Positions 27,513 to 37,001 are shown, counted from the stretch's first letter. The stretch is 64,000 bases of DNA from Aliidiomarina haloalkalitolerans (GCF_003987315.1 NZ_PIPI01000001.1:62001-126000), one strand, 5' to 3'. Numbers and translations are program-made. Notes: generated from the sequence alone by a model not told the origin.

Positions 27513-27549
27513 AAAACTCGCTTAGCTTCGGCTACAGCGAGTTTTTTCT
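27513..27549 (+). terminator. Terminator of the tRNA-Val operon
   Basis: AAAACTCGCT/AGCGAGTTTT outer stem and TAGC/GCTA inner stem around a TTCG loop, followed by a T-rich tail. Confidence 0.9.
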
Positions 27550-27566
27550 TTTCTAGTCCGCGCTGT

Positions 27567-27959
27567 TTAGCTGATGAGAATGGCGCGTATTGCCATGCCA
27601 AAACTTGCGATCATGCTCACCAGCCAGATCAATGAGCGAATCGTAGCTTTGTCGAGCCAATAGCAGACCATGTAACCAATTCGGGCGACCACAAAGGTCC
27701 AACCTAGCGCAATGGCAACGGCATCAACCGCACCCAAGCTAACGGTAATGAAAACGGCGCTGGCGTAAACCATTAAAGCTTCAAAACTATTGTAATGAGC
27801 CGCGTTTGCACGGGCACCAAAGCCTTCAAGCGCGGCTTGCTGTTGGCGGGGATGACGGTTGTCGTATCCGCCCCGTTCGTGCATCGCCTTCATCAGTGGT
27901 AATTTTGCCAAATACGGCAAAAACATCGCAATCAATAATGTGGTGAGCAGGGCACTCAT
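27567..27959 (-). CDS. MAPEG-family membrane protein
   Basis: A 130-residue integral membrane protein with four hydrophobic helices and MAPEG-type features: an N-terminal hydrophobic helix, the RANAAHYNSFEAL motif (Arg-x-x-x-x-x-x-N/E pattern of the glutathione-site helix), then AVFITVSLG and a C-terminal RIGYMVCYW. Bacterial members are poorly characterised and may act on lipid or glutathione adducts. I start at the ATG at 27959, which has AAGGAAATCCACC upstream; longer reading is not membrane-like. Divergent from gltX. Confidence 0.85.
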   Translation of the reverse strand: MSALLTTLLIAMFLPYLAKLPLMKAMHERGGYDNRHPRQQQAALEGFGARANAAHYNSFEALMVYASAVFITVSLGAVDAVAIALGWTFVVARIGYMVCYWLDKATIRSLIWLVSMIASFGMAIRAILIS

Positions 27960-28109
27960 GGTGGATTTCCTTCTTATAGTATTATGGGAAGTTAATATTT
28001 CATCATTGCAGTTACGCATAATCGTCGGAAAGCGATCGCTGTCGTGGCTGTAATCTTCTGATATAATCGACCCAATTTTGTTCATTGACCACCCACAGGA
28101 AAATAATTC

Positions 28110-29519
28110 ATGTCCGTTGTTTCTCGTTTCGCCCCAAGTCCTACTGGTTATTTGCATGTCGGCGGCGCCCGAACAGCTTTGTATGCTTGGCTTGTTGCCC
28201 GCGCTGCTGGTGGTAAATTCGTGTTACGTATTGAAGATACCGATCGGGAACGGTCGACGCAGGCGGCGATAGATGCGATTTTTGAAGGCATGCAATGGCT
28301 TGGTTTGACCTGGGATGAAGAGCCGATTTATCAAACCAGACGCTTCGATCGTTATAAAGAGCTGATCGATCAGCTTTTAGCTGAAGGCAAAGCTTATAAA
28401 TGCTACTGCTCGCATGAACGTTTGGAGAAAATGCGTGAAGAGCAAATGGCTGCCGGTGTAAAGCCGCGTTATGACGGTAAATGCCGTGATCAAGCGGAGC
28501 AAGAAGGCCAGCCTTACGTGATTCGTTTCCGCAATCCACAAGAGGGCTCAGTGGTTTTTGATGACCATATTCGTGGCCGCATTGAAATTGCGAATAAAGA
28601 GCTCGACGATTTAATTATTGCCCGTACCGATGGCACGCCGACCTACAACTTCTGCGTGGTTGTCGACGACTGGGACATGGGTATTACGCATGTTGTTCGT
28701 GGCGAAGACCATATTAATAATACGCCGCGTCAGATTAACATTCTGCAAGCGCTTGGTGCGCCAATTCCTGAATATGCGCATGTGTCGATGATTCTTGGTG
28801 ATGATGGTAAGAAACTGTCAAAACGTCACGGTGCGGTGAGTGTGACCGAGTATCGCGATAATGGCTACTTGCCGGAAGCCATGATCAATTACCTTGTTCG
28901 CTTGGGTTGGTCACATGGCGACCAGGAAATCTTTAGTCGCGACGAACTTATTCAAATTTTCAAACTGAGCGACATCAACAAAGCAGCCTCTGCGTTCAAT
29001 ACGGAAAAGCTCAACTGGCTGAACCAGCATTATATGAAAACCTTACCGGCTGAGCAGGTTGCAGCTGAGTTAGCATGGCATTTTGCTCGGATTGGTGTAG
29101 CTACAGAAGACGGACCTGCACTGGTCGAGGTTGTTAAACTGCAGGCGGATCGGGTAAAAACCCTGAAAGAGATGGCTGAAATTAGCCGTTATTTCTACGA
29201 GCCAGTGACAGAATTCGAAGAACAAGCAGCGAAAAAGCACCTACGTCCAGTTGCCAAAGATGCATTGCAAGATGTGCGCGACCGTTTTGCCGCGTTAAGT
29301 AATTGGTCAGCGGAAACCATTCACCAAGCTATTCAAGACACCTGCGCGGCACTTGATATTGGCATGGGTAAAGTAGGGATGCCACTGCGTGTGGCGGCAA
29401 CAGGTGGTGGTAACTCGCCGTCGTTAGACGTGACTTTAGCGCTGATTCCACGTCACACTGTTGTTGAACGTATCGATCTGGCTCTGGAATTTATTGCTGC
29501 GCGCGAGGGGAACCAATAA
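28110..29519 (+). CDS. gltX: Glutamyl-tRNA synthetase
   Basis: Charges tRNA-Glu. 469 residues, the class I length for this enzyme. It has the HIGH-type motif in [13 protein letters not shown] and the KMSKS-type motif KKLSKRHGA, plus the zinc-region cysteines [14 protein letters not shown] with AGGAAAAT upstream. Its stop is immediately followed by the carbonic anhydrase start. Four tRNA-Glu genes lie 0.9-1.3 kb downstream. Confidence 0.98.
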   Translation: MSVVSRFAPSPTGYLHVGGARTALYAWLVARAAGGKFVLRIEDTDRERSTQAAIDAIFEGMQWLGLTWDEEPIYQTRRFDRYKELIDQLLAEGKAYKCYCSHERLEKMREEQMAAGVKPRYDGKCRDQAEQEGQPYVIRFRNPQEGSVVFDDHIRGRIEIANKELDDLIIARTDGTPTYNFCVVVDDWDMGITHVVRGEDHINNTPRQINILQALGAPIPEYAHVSMILGDDGKKLSKRHGAVSVTEYRDNGYLPEAMINYLVRLGWSHGDQEIFSRDELIQIFKLSDINKAASAFNTEKLNWLNQHYMKTLPAEQVAAELAWHFARIGVATEDGPALVEVVKLQADRVKTLKEMAEISRYFYEPVTEFEEQAAKKHLRPVAKDALQDVRDRFAALSNWSAETIHQAIQDTCAALDIGMGKVGMPLRVAATGGGNSPSLDVTLALIPRHTVVERIDLALEFIAAREGNQ

Positions 29520-30167
29520 ATGCCAAAAATACGTGAGTTACTGGCGAATAATAAAGAATGGGCACAAGCCCAAGTTGACCAAGATCCGGATTACTTTAAT
29601 CGCTTGGTGAACCAACAAAAGCCAGAATACTTATGGATCGGCTGTTCAGATAGTCGGGTGCCAGCAAACCAAATCGTTGGCATGGCACCGGGCGAAGTGT
29701 TTGTGCACCGTAATGTTGCCAACCAAGTGATTCAAACCGATTTTAATTGCTTAGCAGTAATCGAGTTTGCGGTTTTGAATTTACAAGTGAAGCATATTCT
29801 GGTGGTTGGTCACTATGGTTGTGGCGGAGTTGCTGCAGCCATGGAGACGCAGCGGCATGGTCTGGTTGACCATTGGCTGCACCCGATCAAAGACATTTAT
29901 CGGATTAACCAACCGCATTTATGTGAGCTGCCGTTCAACGAACGCTTTGATAAAATGTGTGAGCTGAATGTGATTGAACAAGTTCATAATTTGTCCAAGA
30001 ACCACATTATTCAAGAAGCTTGGGATCGTGGTCAAAAATTAAGCATTCATGGCTGGTGCTACAGTGTCCGTGACGGCTTAGTGCGGGATCTTGGCGTGAC
30101 AATCACAGGTAAAGAGGGGCTAGACCCAATTTATCAGTATTGTCGTGACGAAGAGTCTGACGACTAG
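29520..30167 (+). CDS. can: Beta-class carbonic anhydrase
   Basis: Interconverts carbon dioxide and bicarbonate, feeding carboxylases. The 215 residues have the zinc ligands and dyad in WIGCSDSRV (Cys, Asp, Arg) and VVGHYGCGG (His, Cys). Length matches E. coli Can (220). The ATG directly abuts the gltX stop (TAA-ATG), with AGGGG upstream inside gltX, so translation is coupled. Confidence 0.96.
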   Translation: MPKIRELLANNKEWAQAQVDQDPDYFNRLVNQQKPEYLWIGCSDSRVPANQIVGMAPGEVFVHRNVANQVIQTDFNCLAVIEFAVLNLQVKHILVVGHYGCGGVAAAMETQRHGLVDHWLHPIKDIYRINQPHLCELPFNERFDKMCELNVIEQVHNLSKNHIIQEAWDRGQKLSIHGWCYSVRDGLVRDLGVTITGKEGLDPIYQYCRDEESDD

Positions 30168-30243
30168 GATTTTTGGGTTTTGTTGAAATAGTGTTCGGGT
30201 TGGTAAAAAAATAGCCGAACAGCGTGGATTTCCGAAAAAAAAG

Positions 30244-30272
30244 TTGACACTTTAGCGGCGTATTCATAGAAT
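30244..30272 (+). promoter_or_regulatory. Promoter of the tRNA-Ala/tRNA-Glu operon
   Basis: TTGACA (30244-30249), 17-bp spacer, TAGAAT (30267-30272), then a GC-rich GCGCC discriminator, 46 bp before tRNA-Ala. Confidence 0.85.
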
Positions 30273-30318
30273 GCGCCTCGCTGTCGGGGCTCAAGGCCTT
30301 GGCCGTGATCTCGAAAGT

Positions 30319-30394
<76 letters not shown>

Positions 30395-30420
30395 ACTTTC
30401 GAATATTGAATTGTCGTTGC

Positions 30421-30496
30421 GTCCCCTTCGTCTAGAGGCCTAGGACACCGCCCTTTCACGGCGGTAACAGGGGTTCGAATCCCCTAGGGGACGCCA
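30421..30496 (+). tRNA. tRNA-Glu (TTC)
   Basis: 76-nt cloverleaf, GTCCCCT/AGGGGAC acceptor, anticodon TTC in CTTTCAC, encoded CCA. First of four identical copies. Confidence 0.97.
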
Positions 30497-30526
30497 TTCA
30501 ATTCAAGTTGTACCAGACTGTTCCGG

Positions 30527-30602
30527 GTCCCCTTCGTCTAGAGGCCTAGGACACCGCCCTTTCACGGCGGTAACAGGGGTTCGAATCCCCTAGGGGACGC
30601 CA
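30527..30602 (+). tRNA. tRNA-Glu (TTC)
   Basis: Second identical copy. A CTTCTTA/TAAGAAG hairpin follows in the 76-bp spacer, a likely processing element. Confidence 0.97.
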
Positions 30603-30678
30603 CTTCTTAGGAAAGTAAGAAGCAGGCGTACCGAACAGGAGCTTGGTATCAACACTGTAAGACCGAAATGAGTTCTGC

Positions 30679-30754
30679 GTCCCCTTCGTCTAGAGGCCTA
30701 GGACACCGCCCTTTCACGGCGGTAACAGGGGTTCGAATCCCCTAGGGGACGCCA
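30679..30754 (+). tRNA. tRNA-Glu (TTC)
   Basis: Third identical copy. Confidence 0.97.
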
Positions 30755-30783
30755 TTCATTTCAACACTTCATGCAAGTCCAGG

Positions 30784-30859
30784 GTCCCCTTCGTCTAGAG
30801 GCCTAGGACACCGCCCTTTCACGGCGGTAACAGGGGTTCGAATCCCCTAGGGGACGCCA
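30784..30859 (+). tRNA. tRNA-Glu (TTC)
   Basis: Fourth identical copy; no clear intrinsic hairpin terminator follows, only T-rich sequence. Confidence 0.97.
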
Positions 30860-30952
30860 TCTATTTTCTTTTCCTGATTTTTTTGATCGCATCCTGTGCG
30901 TTTTCCGTTAAGCTTTGTCTATTATCAAGTTTTTAGACTGGAGCGATAACGA

Positions 30953-31675
30953 ATGACAAAACCGATTGCCTTAATTACGGGTGCCGGCCGGCGATTGGGT
31001 CTGCACATGACCCGCAGTCTTTTAAACCAAGGTTGGCACGTCGTCGCACTGACACGCAGCCGTATTGGTGAGCTTGCCGCTTTGGCTGAAACCGACGTGG
31101 CGCTTGATGTTGTCACCTGTAATGCACTCAACGACGAAAGTGTCGAGCAGACGATTAGCTTGATCAAACAACGCTATGACCACCTCGACTTTATTCTTCA
31201 TAACGCTTCCATCTATGAGAAAGACAGTAAACACGCGAGTCACCTCGGCCAGTTTTACGATGATCTCTACAAAGTGCACATGAAGTTTCCTGCGCTGCTT
31301 AACTACGGTTTAAAGAGTTTGTTGACTAACTCAGTGCGGCCAACGGCCAACGTGATTCATGTAACGGACATTTACGCGGCAAACCCGAATGCTGAATACG
31401 CCTTGTACTGTTCGACCAAAGCGGGCTTAGAAAATCTGATGCTGAGCTTTGCCAAACAGTTGGCACCACACGTGCGTGTGAATGCCATTCAACCTGGTCC
31501 AATCAAGTTTCTGCCTGAGCATTCAAGCGCTGAACAGCAGCAGGTACTAAGCGAGACGCTGCTGCCGGTTGAGGGTGGTTTTGAAGCATTGCAGAAGGCC
31601 ATCGAGAGTATCCTCGACAACGAATATATGACCGCTGCTGTGATTCGTGTAGATGGTGGCCGGTCGGTTACCTAA
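30953..31675 (+). CDS. folM: Dihydromonapterin/dihydrofolate reductase FolM (short-chain dehydrogenase)
   Basis: A 240-residue NADPH-dependent short-chain dehydrogenase. The Rossmann motif is GAGRRLGLH; the Arg-rich form TGAxRRxG is the FolM/pteridine reductase hallmark. The catalytic pair is Tyr and Lys in YCSTKAG, and the C terminus has VDGGRS. FolM reduces dihydromonapterin (and weakly dihydrofolate). The convergent folK supports a pterin/folate role. GGAGC precedes the ATG. Its last 129 bases lie antisense to the folK 3' end, and the stop sits in the first unit of a 15-bp tandem repeat. Confidence 0.9.
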   Translation: MTKPIALITGAGRRLGLHMTRSLLNQGWHVVALTRSRIGELAALAETDVALDVVTCNALNDESVEQTISLIKQRYDHLDFILHNASIYEKDSKHASHLGQFYDDLYKVHMKFPALLNYGLKSLLTNSVRPTANVIHVTDIYAANPNAEYALYCSTKAGLENLMLSFAKQLAPHVRVNAIQPGPIKFLPEHSSAEQQQVLSETLLPVEGGFEALQKAIESILDNEYMTAAVIRVDGGRSVT

Positions 31676-32125
31676 AGAACATTTACCTAAAGAGCTATCA
31701 CCTAAAGAGCTATCACCGACCTGGACAATCACGCTCTGCGGACTTGGTGTTTGCAGCGCGTGGATCGATGCTTGCACATAGGGTTCAGTGAACTCGCTAG
31801 CTTTGAGCCAACTGAGTTGTTTTTGCGTGGTCAGAATATCGATATCGAGCGTGCGATCTTTGTGACTGCGCTCTGGATCGGCGCGGTTGCGGCCGTGCGC
31901 TTCTTCCAGTTGATTAAGCCATTGCTTCAACTGTTCTGGCGTCCAATCGCTGTCAATCACCGCAATCGTGTTTAAGAATGAGCGCTCAGATTCGATCGCA
32001 CAGGGAGAGGTCCGTAATACCGGGTAAACAATCGCTGCGTGAAACTGCTGACAGAGCTGCGCTAGGGCACGACCAATGTGCTCTTGTGGTGCGATGTTAC
32101 TGCCCAAACTGAGACAATAAATCAT
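31547..32125 (-). CDS. folK: 2-amino-4-hydroxy-6-hydroxymethyldihydropteridine pyrophosphokinase
   Basis: HPPK adds pyrophosphate to hydroxymethyldihydropterin in folate synthesis. The N terminus LSLGSNIAP and the KDRTLDIDIL motif (magnesium-binding Asp pair) are diagnostic. At 192 residues it is longer than usual (about 160): the tail contains repeated DSSLG units coded by a 15-bp tandem repeat, then a segment antisense to folM. The true family domain probably ends near residue 135-140, so the tail looks like an extension created when repeat expansion shifted out an earlier stop (inference). It shares an ATGA overlap with tesA upstream. Confidence 0.9.
   Translation of the reverse strand: MIYCLSLGSNIAPQEHIGRALAQLCQQFHAAIVYPVLRTSPCAIESERSFLNTIAVIDSDWTPEQLKQWLNQLEEAHGRNRADPERSHKDRTLDIDILTTQKQLSWLKASEFTEPYVQASIHALQTPSPQSVIVQVGDSSLGDSSLGKCSLGNRPATIYTNHSSGHIFVVEDTLDGLLQCFKTTLNRQQRLA
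31668..31712. repeat. 15-bp minisatellite at the folM/folK junction
   Basis: Three tandem 15-bp units (31668-31682, 31683-31697, 31698-31712) of the form TTACCTAAAGAGCTA with few changes, plus a partial fourth. The first carries the folM stop TAA; read on the minus strand the units encode (G)DSSL repeats in folK. Confidence 0.9.
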
Positions 32126-32829
32126 GACGACAGCTCTTTCAGTAACGCCCGTAGCTTCGGCTCCATCAGGTCTGCAATCACCGGTTGTGCGGCAAGGTTT
32201 GGGTGAATGCCGTCATTCTGCATGTAGTCTGGATTGAGGGCCACTTCGCGCATAAAGAATGGCACGAGCGGAATATCAAAGTCTTTTGCCACGCGCGGAA
32301 AAACGTCGCGGAACATACTGGTGTATCGACGACCGAGGTTTGGCGGTATTTCAACCTCACTTAACGCAACTTGAACGTTTCTGGACTGGAGAATTGTGAT
32401 CATCTCCCGTAAATTGTTCTCCATTGTGTTGAGATTGAAACCACGCAGGCCATCATTGCCACCGAGTTCAATAAAGACCATGGTGGGTTGATGGCGGTCG
32501 AGAAGTGATTCAAGGCGAGCAAGCCCGCCGGAGGTCGTTTCGCCGCTAATACTGGCATTAATGATCTGCAGTTGAGGGTGTTCCGCTTGCCAGCGGCGGC
32601 TAATTTCGGCAACCCAGCCGTCCGCTTCGGCAATTCCGTAGCCGGCACTGAGGCTGTCTCCGAGAATCAACAGTGATACATTTTCGTTGTCACTGCGTAC
32701 ATGAAACGAATGAAACATCAGTAACAAACTCATTGCGCACAGCACTATGAGCTTACTGGTTTGACGCCAAACGCTATTAACGCCATTTGCGCCACTGAGG
32801 CGTAATTTGAAAAGGAATTGACTGTTCAT
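32122..32829 (-). CDS. tesA: Acyl-CoA thioesterase I / lysophospholipase L1 (TesA)
   Basis: SGNH-hydrolase family esterase exported to the periplasm. The nucleophile block is LLILGDSLSAGYG, the Gly/Asn blocks are SISGETTSGG and ELGGNDGLRG, and the catalytic Asp-His pair is in NDGIHPN. The longest reading is 235 residues, with a hydrophobic segment at about residues 26-44 acting as signal peptide; an internal ATG at 32733 would give 203 residues, closer to other TesA. Divergent from ybbA with start codons touching (CATATG). The tesA-ybbA-ybbP arrangement is conserved in E. coli. Confidence 0.93.
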   Translation of the reverse strand: MNSQFLFKLRLSGANGVNSVWRQTSKLIVLCAMSLLLMFHSFHVRSDNENVSLLILGDSLSAGYGIAEADGWVAEISRRWQAEHPQLQIINASISGETTSGGLARLESLLDRHQPTMVFIELGGNDGLRGFNLNTMENNLREMITILQSRNVQVALSEVEIPPNLGRRYTSMFRDVFPRVAKDFDIPLVPFFMREVALNPDYMQNDGIHPNLAAQPVIADLMEPKLRALLKELSS

Positions 32830-33510
32830 ATGTCCCTAATTGAAGCTAAATCTATTTCTCGCAATGTTGCGACGACTGCGGGTGAATTGCAAATTTTGTC
32901 GACTTTAAGTGTAGCCATTGAGGCTGGCGAAGCGGTTGCGATTGTTGGTGCCTCCGGTTCTGGTAAGTCGACTTTGCTGTCGTTGTTAGCCGGTCTTGAT
33001 TTACCATCAAGCGGCGAAATCCTTATTGATAACGTAAAACTGAATGATTTGGATGAAGAGCAACGTGCAATTTTACGTGGCGAGAAGATTGGCTTTATCT
33101 TTCAGTCATTCTTACTCATTCAAAGTTTAACCGCACTCGAGAACGTCATGTTGCCTGCGGAGCTTGCTGGCGCCAAAAAGCCCGAGGAGCAAGCACGTGA
33201 GTTATTGGCGAAAGTTGGCTTGGGCGAGCGCTTAACGCATTACCCGAATCAATTGTCTGGTGGTGAACAGCAACGCGTTGCCATTGCGCGTGCCTTTATT
33301 GGTCAGCCACAAATTTTGTTTGCTGACGAACCAACAGGCAACCTCGATAGAAAAACCGGGGCACTGATTGAAGATCTGCTGTTCGAGTTAAATCGTGAGT
33401 TTGGCACAACCTTGATTATGGTGACGCACGACGAAAGACTCGCACAAAAATGTGACCGTATTTTGCGCATTGAAGACGGACAAATTCTGGAGCACGCGGA
33501 TGTGGCATAA
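32830..33510 (+). CDS. ybbA: ABC transporter ATP-binding protein YbbA
   Basis: A 226-residue ATPase of the LolD/MacB-like group, partner of the YbbP permease. Walker A GASGSGKST, Q-loop FIFQSFLL, signature LSGGEQQRV, Walker B ILFADEPTG and the H-loop VTHDERL are all present. The ATG at 32830 abuts the tesA start; an in-frame TTG at 32818 is possible but is too close to the AAGGA. The ybbP start overlaps its last 11 bases. Substrate is not known; lipid-related export or lipoprotein handling has been suggested for the family. Confidence 0.93.
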   Translation: MSLIEAKSISRNVATTAGELQILSTLSVAIEAGEAVAIVGASGSGKSTLLSLLAGLDLPSSGEILIDNVKLNDLDEEQRAILRGEKIGFIFQSFLLIQSLTALENVMLPAELAGAKKPEEQARELLAKVGLGERLTHYPNQLSGGEQQRVAIARAFIGQPQILFADEPTGNLDRKTGALIEDLLFELNREFGTTLIMVTHDERLAQKCDRILRIEDGQILEHADVA

Positions 33511-35998
33511 GATTTCTTGGCGTTTGCTTAAGCACGAGCTGCGTCGGGGTGAACTCACGATTATGGCCGCAGCGCTGGTGTTGTCAGTGTGTGCTGTGTT
33601 GTCGTTGTCGATGTTCAGTGAGCGCTTGCAAGCAGGCTTAATGGAGCGCAGTGCGGAATTCTTAGCGGCCGACCGTGTGCTGCGCAGTCGTGGTGGTGAG
33701 ATTCCAACCGAATGGCTCGAGCGCGCTGAAGTTGAAGGTGTGGCCAGTGCTCGGCGGGTGACTTTTAATTCAATGGCCTTTGCCAACGGCGATATGGCCT
33801 TAGTTGATGTGAAAGCCGTTACCGATGGCTACCCATTGCGTGGTCATTTGGAAATTGCCGATGCACCATTTACCCAAGGCGTGGTTGCCGATGGGTTACC
33901 TGGGCGCGGTGAAACTTGGGTGCAAGGTTCACTGTTTCAGCAACTTGGATTAGCGCTTGGCGATGAACTCGAAGTCGGCGACTCAACCTTTGTAGTGACG
34001 CAAGTTCTTAGCCATGAGCCGGACTCCGGTTTTAGTGTGTTTACCGACAGCCCGACCGTGTTAATCCACAATGACGACCTTGCAGCAACCGGGCTCATTC
34101 AGCCGGGTAGTCGAGTGAATTATAACTATCTGTTTGCCGGTGAGCCGCAAGCCTTGCAGCGCTTTGAGACTTGGTTGTTGCCGCAGCTTGATTCGGTGAC
34201 CCAGCGTTGGCAAAACATTCAAGACGGTGACTCGCCATTATCGGCGGCCTTAACGCGGGCGGAGCAGTTTATGCTGTTAGCCAGCTTGCTAGGTGTGGTG
34301 TTAGCCGCAACAGCGGTTGCAGTCGCTGCGCAGCGCTACGCACAGCGCAACTATGATGCGGTTGCAGTGATGAAAACCTTAGGTGGTCGTACGCCGCAAA
34401 TCGCCCGTATCTTCTCGCTACATTTATTGTTACTCACTGCAGCGAGTGTTGCGGTTGGCGTCTTGCTTGGCGTGCTGTTGCAAGCCGTCGTGAGCTGGTA
34501 TGTCAGTTCGCAATTGGGCTATGAACTGCCTGCGGCTGGGAATGGACCGTATCTGTTAGCGATTGGTACCGGTCTGTTGTGTGCACTGATGTTTAGTTTG
34601 TACCCACTCTTACGTCTGATGAAAGTGCCGCCGCTGCGAGTGTTACGCCGGGAGCTGACCGCAAGCGGTTTGTCACGGTGGTTACATTGGTGCTTAGCCG
34701 GTGGCACAGTGTTCTTGCTAATGGTTCTATATAGCGGCAGTGTGATTTTATCGTTCGCATTGTTCGTTGGCGGCATATTAGCCATGCTCATTCTGTTGGG
34801 TATTAGCCGGCTGTTTATTCGTGCCAGTCGCCAGGCCGGTATGCAGGCGGGAAGTAGTTGGCGGTTAGCGATGGCGGGTATGCAACGGCGCTCGCGCGAG
34901 AATAGCTTACAAATGCTCAGCTTCTCGGTTGCGGTGATGTTGTTTTTACTGGTGTTGGCCTTGCGCCATGAATTGCTCGAGGACTGGCGTGGTCAGTTAC
35001 CGGACGACGCACCAAATTATTTTGTCGTTAATGTGGCAGGACATCAGGTTGAGCCGATGCAAGCCATGTTTGAGCGGGAGTCGATTCGGGCGACGCAGTT
35101 GTATCCGATTATTCCGGGACGACTCACTGCGATTAACGGCACCCCAGTGCGCGATGAAGTCACGAAAGAGGAGCGCGATGATAGCGAATATCGTGAGGGC
35201 TTCGGTCGTGAACTGCAATTAACTTGGCAGCGTGATTTACCTGCTGAAAACACCTTGCGAGCAGGGCAGTGGTTTGCCCCGGGTGAGCGTGGTGTTTCGG
35301 TGGAATCTCAGGTCGCTGAGCGAATTGACATCGGCTTAGGTGATGAGCTTAGTTTCCGGGTTGGTGGTAACGAGTTCACGGTACCGGTGACGAATATTCG
35401 CGATGTTGACTGGAATACCATGCAGCCGAACTTCTTCATGATCTTCAGTCCTGAGTTACTTGAAGACATGCCAGCAACCTATATTGCGAGCTTTTACCTG
35501 CCGCCGGATCGACGTCCTGAACTCTATCAGTTGTTCCGTAACTTCCCGCAAGCAAGCTTAATTGATGTGGAAGATATCTTGCAGCAGGTGCGTGATGTCA
35601 TTAACCATGTGTCGCTCGCGATTACCTTTGTCATGGTGTTGGTTATTGCCGCTGGTGGTCTTGTGCTTATCGCGCAAGTACAAGCGTCGCTGGAAGAGCG
35701 GCAACAAGAGCTTGTGATTCTGCGAACTTTGGGGGCGAAATCGAAGCTCCTGACGCAGGCCGTAAGCTATGAGTTTATCGTGCTCGGTGCATTGGCCGGT
35801 CTCATTGCTACGTTAGCGATGGAGGTCTCAATTTATGTTCTGCAAACTCAGGTATTTAATATGCCGGCTTCATTACATTGGCGGTTCTGGGTGCTTGGTC
35901 CAGTGCTTGGCGCAGGTATCGTCGCCTTGCTTGGTTGGTCAGTGTGTTGGCGGATGCTGCGGCAAAGTACCGGGCAGCTGATTCGTAAACTGAGTTAA
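33500..35998 (+). CDS. ybbP: FtsX-type ABC transporter permease YbbP
   Basis: An 832-residue inner-membrane permease with a large periplasmic part after the first helix, a central group of helices (about residues 250-480) and three more near the C terminus, i.e. two FtsX-like units. E. coli YbbP has 804 residues. I use the ATG at 33500 (MWHKISWRLLKHELRRGE), which has GGAG 8 nt upstream and overlaps the ybbA end; the longer reading would start far inside ybbA. It works with YbbA, and a bidirectional terminator follows. Confidence 0.93.
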   Translation: MWHKISWRLLKHELRRGELTIMAAALVLSVCAVLSLSMFSERLQAGLMERSAEFLAADRVLRSRGGEIPTEWLERAEVEGVASARRVTFNSMAFANGDMALVDVKAVTDGYPLRGHLEIADAPFTQGVVADGLPGRGETWVQGSLFQQLGLALGDELEVGDSTFVVTQVLSHEPDSGFSVFTDSPTVLIHNDDLAATGLIQPGSRVNYNYLFAGEPQALQRFETWLLPQLDSVTQRWQNIQDGDSPLSAALTRAEQFMLLASLLGVVLAATAVAVAAQRYAQRNYDAVAVMKTLGGRTPQIARIFSLHLLLLTAASVAVGVLLGVLLQAVVSWYVSSQLGYELPAAGNGPYLLAIGTGLLCALMFSLYPLLRLMKVPPLRVLRRELTASGLSRWLHWCLAGGTVFLLMVLYSGSVILSFALFVGGILAMLILLGISRLFIRASRQAGMQAGSSWRLAMAGMQRRSRENSLQMLSFSVAVMLFLLVLALRHELLEDWRGQLPDDAPNYFVVNVAGHQVEPMQAMFERESIRATQLYPIIPGRLTAINGTPVRDEVTKEERDDSEYREGFGRELQLTWQRDLPAENTLRAGQWFAPGERGVSVESQVAERIDIGLGDELSFRVGGNEFTVPVTNIRDVDWNTMQPNFFMIFSPELLEDMPATYIASFYLPPDRRPELYQLFRNFPQASLIDVEDILQQVRDVINHVSLAITFVMVLVIAAGGLVLIAQVQASLEERQQELVILRTLGAKSKLLTQAVSYEFIVLGALAGLIATLAMEVSIYVLQTQVFNMPASLHWRFWVLGPVLGAGIVALLGWSVCWRMLRQSTGQLIRKLS

Positions 35999-36037
35999 TC
36001 CGGCAGCATGAAGTGAGTCCTGCAGGAAGTTGAAAAT

Positions 36038-36074
36038 AAACAGCGGTTGCTTAAAAACAACCGCTGTTTTTTAT
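36038..36074. terminator. Bidirectional terminator between ybbP and yfcH
   Basis: Stem AAACAGCGGTTG/CAACCGCTGTTT with an 8-nt loop, A-rich on the left and T-run on the right. Confidence 0.9.
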
Positions 36075-36092
36075 TTCCTTGTTTGTTGTGCG

Positions 36093-37001
36093 CTATTCGC
36101 CTTTTAACAGTTGACGTAGCGCCGGCTCAAGCTCGGGGTAGGTAAACTCAAAGCCAGCTTCATGCAGACGCTCAGGTAGTACAGCTTGGCCGTTAAGCAG
36201 AAGATCTTCAGCCATTTCGCCAAAAATTAGCCGCATGGCGGCAGCGGGGACGCGCATAAACGTCGGGCGATTGAGCACTTGTCCAATCGTTTTACTGAAT
36301 ACTTCATTACTGACCGGTTTTGGTGCTGTCATGTTGTAAGCACCCGCACATTCATCGTGAGTCAGCAAAAACTCAATGGCGTTGACCATGTCATGCAAAT
36401 GAATCCACGACATCATTTGTTGGCCGTGGCCAATTGGCCCACCAAGACCGAAGTAAAAGGGTGGCAGCATTTTTTTAAGGGCACCACCGTGCTTGGCTAA
36501 AACGACACCAGTGCGCAACAGGCACACACGCGTCTCGGCGCTTGCTGCTGAATTCGCAATTTGTTCCCAACGGGCGCAAAGCTCATGACTAAATTCATCA
36601 TGCGGGACACCCTGGGTTTCAGTAACCGGCTCAGAGCCTTGGCGACCGTAATAACCAATTGCTGAACCAGAAATAAAGATACGAGGTGGTCGCGCCGAGG
36701 CTTGAATGAGCGAGACAAGCTTTTGGGTGGTTTGCCAGCGGCTATTCTGAATTCGCTCTTTCTGAGCGTCGCTCCAGCGCTTATCAGCGATCGGCTCGCC
36801 GGCTAAGTTAATCACCGCATCAAAGAGGTCGAGATGTTCGAGCTCACTTAAGCTGGCGAGAACACGTACGTTTTTGCAGAGTTTGCGTGCAGCCGCTTGG
36901 GGTTTTCTGGCGAGCACGGTGAAGTCGTGACTTGCAGAAAAGCGCTGAATAAAACAGGAACCGATGAGGCCAGTTCCACCGGTCATTAAGATTCTCATCA
37001 T
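36093..37001 (-). CDS. TIGR01777-family NAD(P)-binding epimerase (YfcH)
   Basis: A 302-residue atypical short-chain dehydrogenase/epimerase. The nucleotide-binding motif is MTGGTGLIGSCF at the N terminus; INLAGEPIADKRW and SGSAIGYYG are hallmarks of the YfcH/SulA-like TIGR01777 group. Its reaction is unknown. The start is the first of two adjacent ATG codons (37001 or 36998), both served by AAGAGGAAAG; an upstream in-frame reading to 37064 lacks a ribosome site. Divergent from the PerM-type gene. Confidence 0.88.
   Translation of the reverse strand: MMRILMTGGTGLIGSCFIQRFSASHDFTVLARKPQAAARKLCKNVRVLASLSELEHLDLFDAVINLAGEPIADKRWSDAQKERIQNSRWQTTQKLVSLIQASARPPRIFISGSAIGYYGRQGSEPVTETQGVPHDEFSHELCARWEQIANSAASAETRVCLLRTGVVLAKHGGALKKMLPPFYFGLGGPIGHGQQMMSWIHLHDMVNAIEFLLTHDECAGAYNMTAPKPVSNEVFSKTIGQVLNRPTFMRVPAAAMRLIFGEMAEDLLLNGQAVLPERLHEAGFEFTYPELEPALRQLLKGE

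Noticed and set aside
30421-30859. Regularly spaced identical units resembling a CRISPR array
   Set aside because: Units are 76-nt tRNA-Glu genes with cloverleaf and CCA; spacers are of unequal length.
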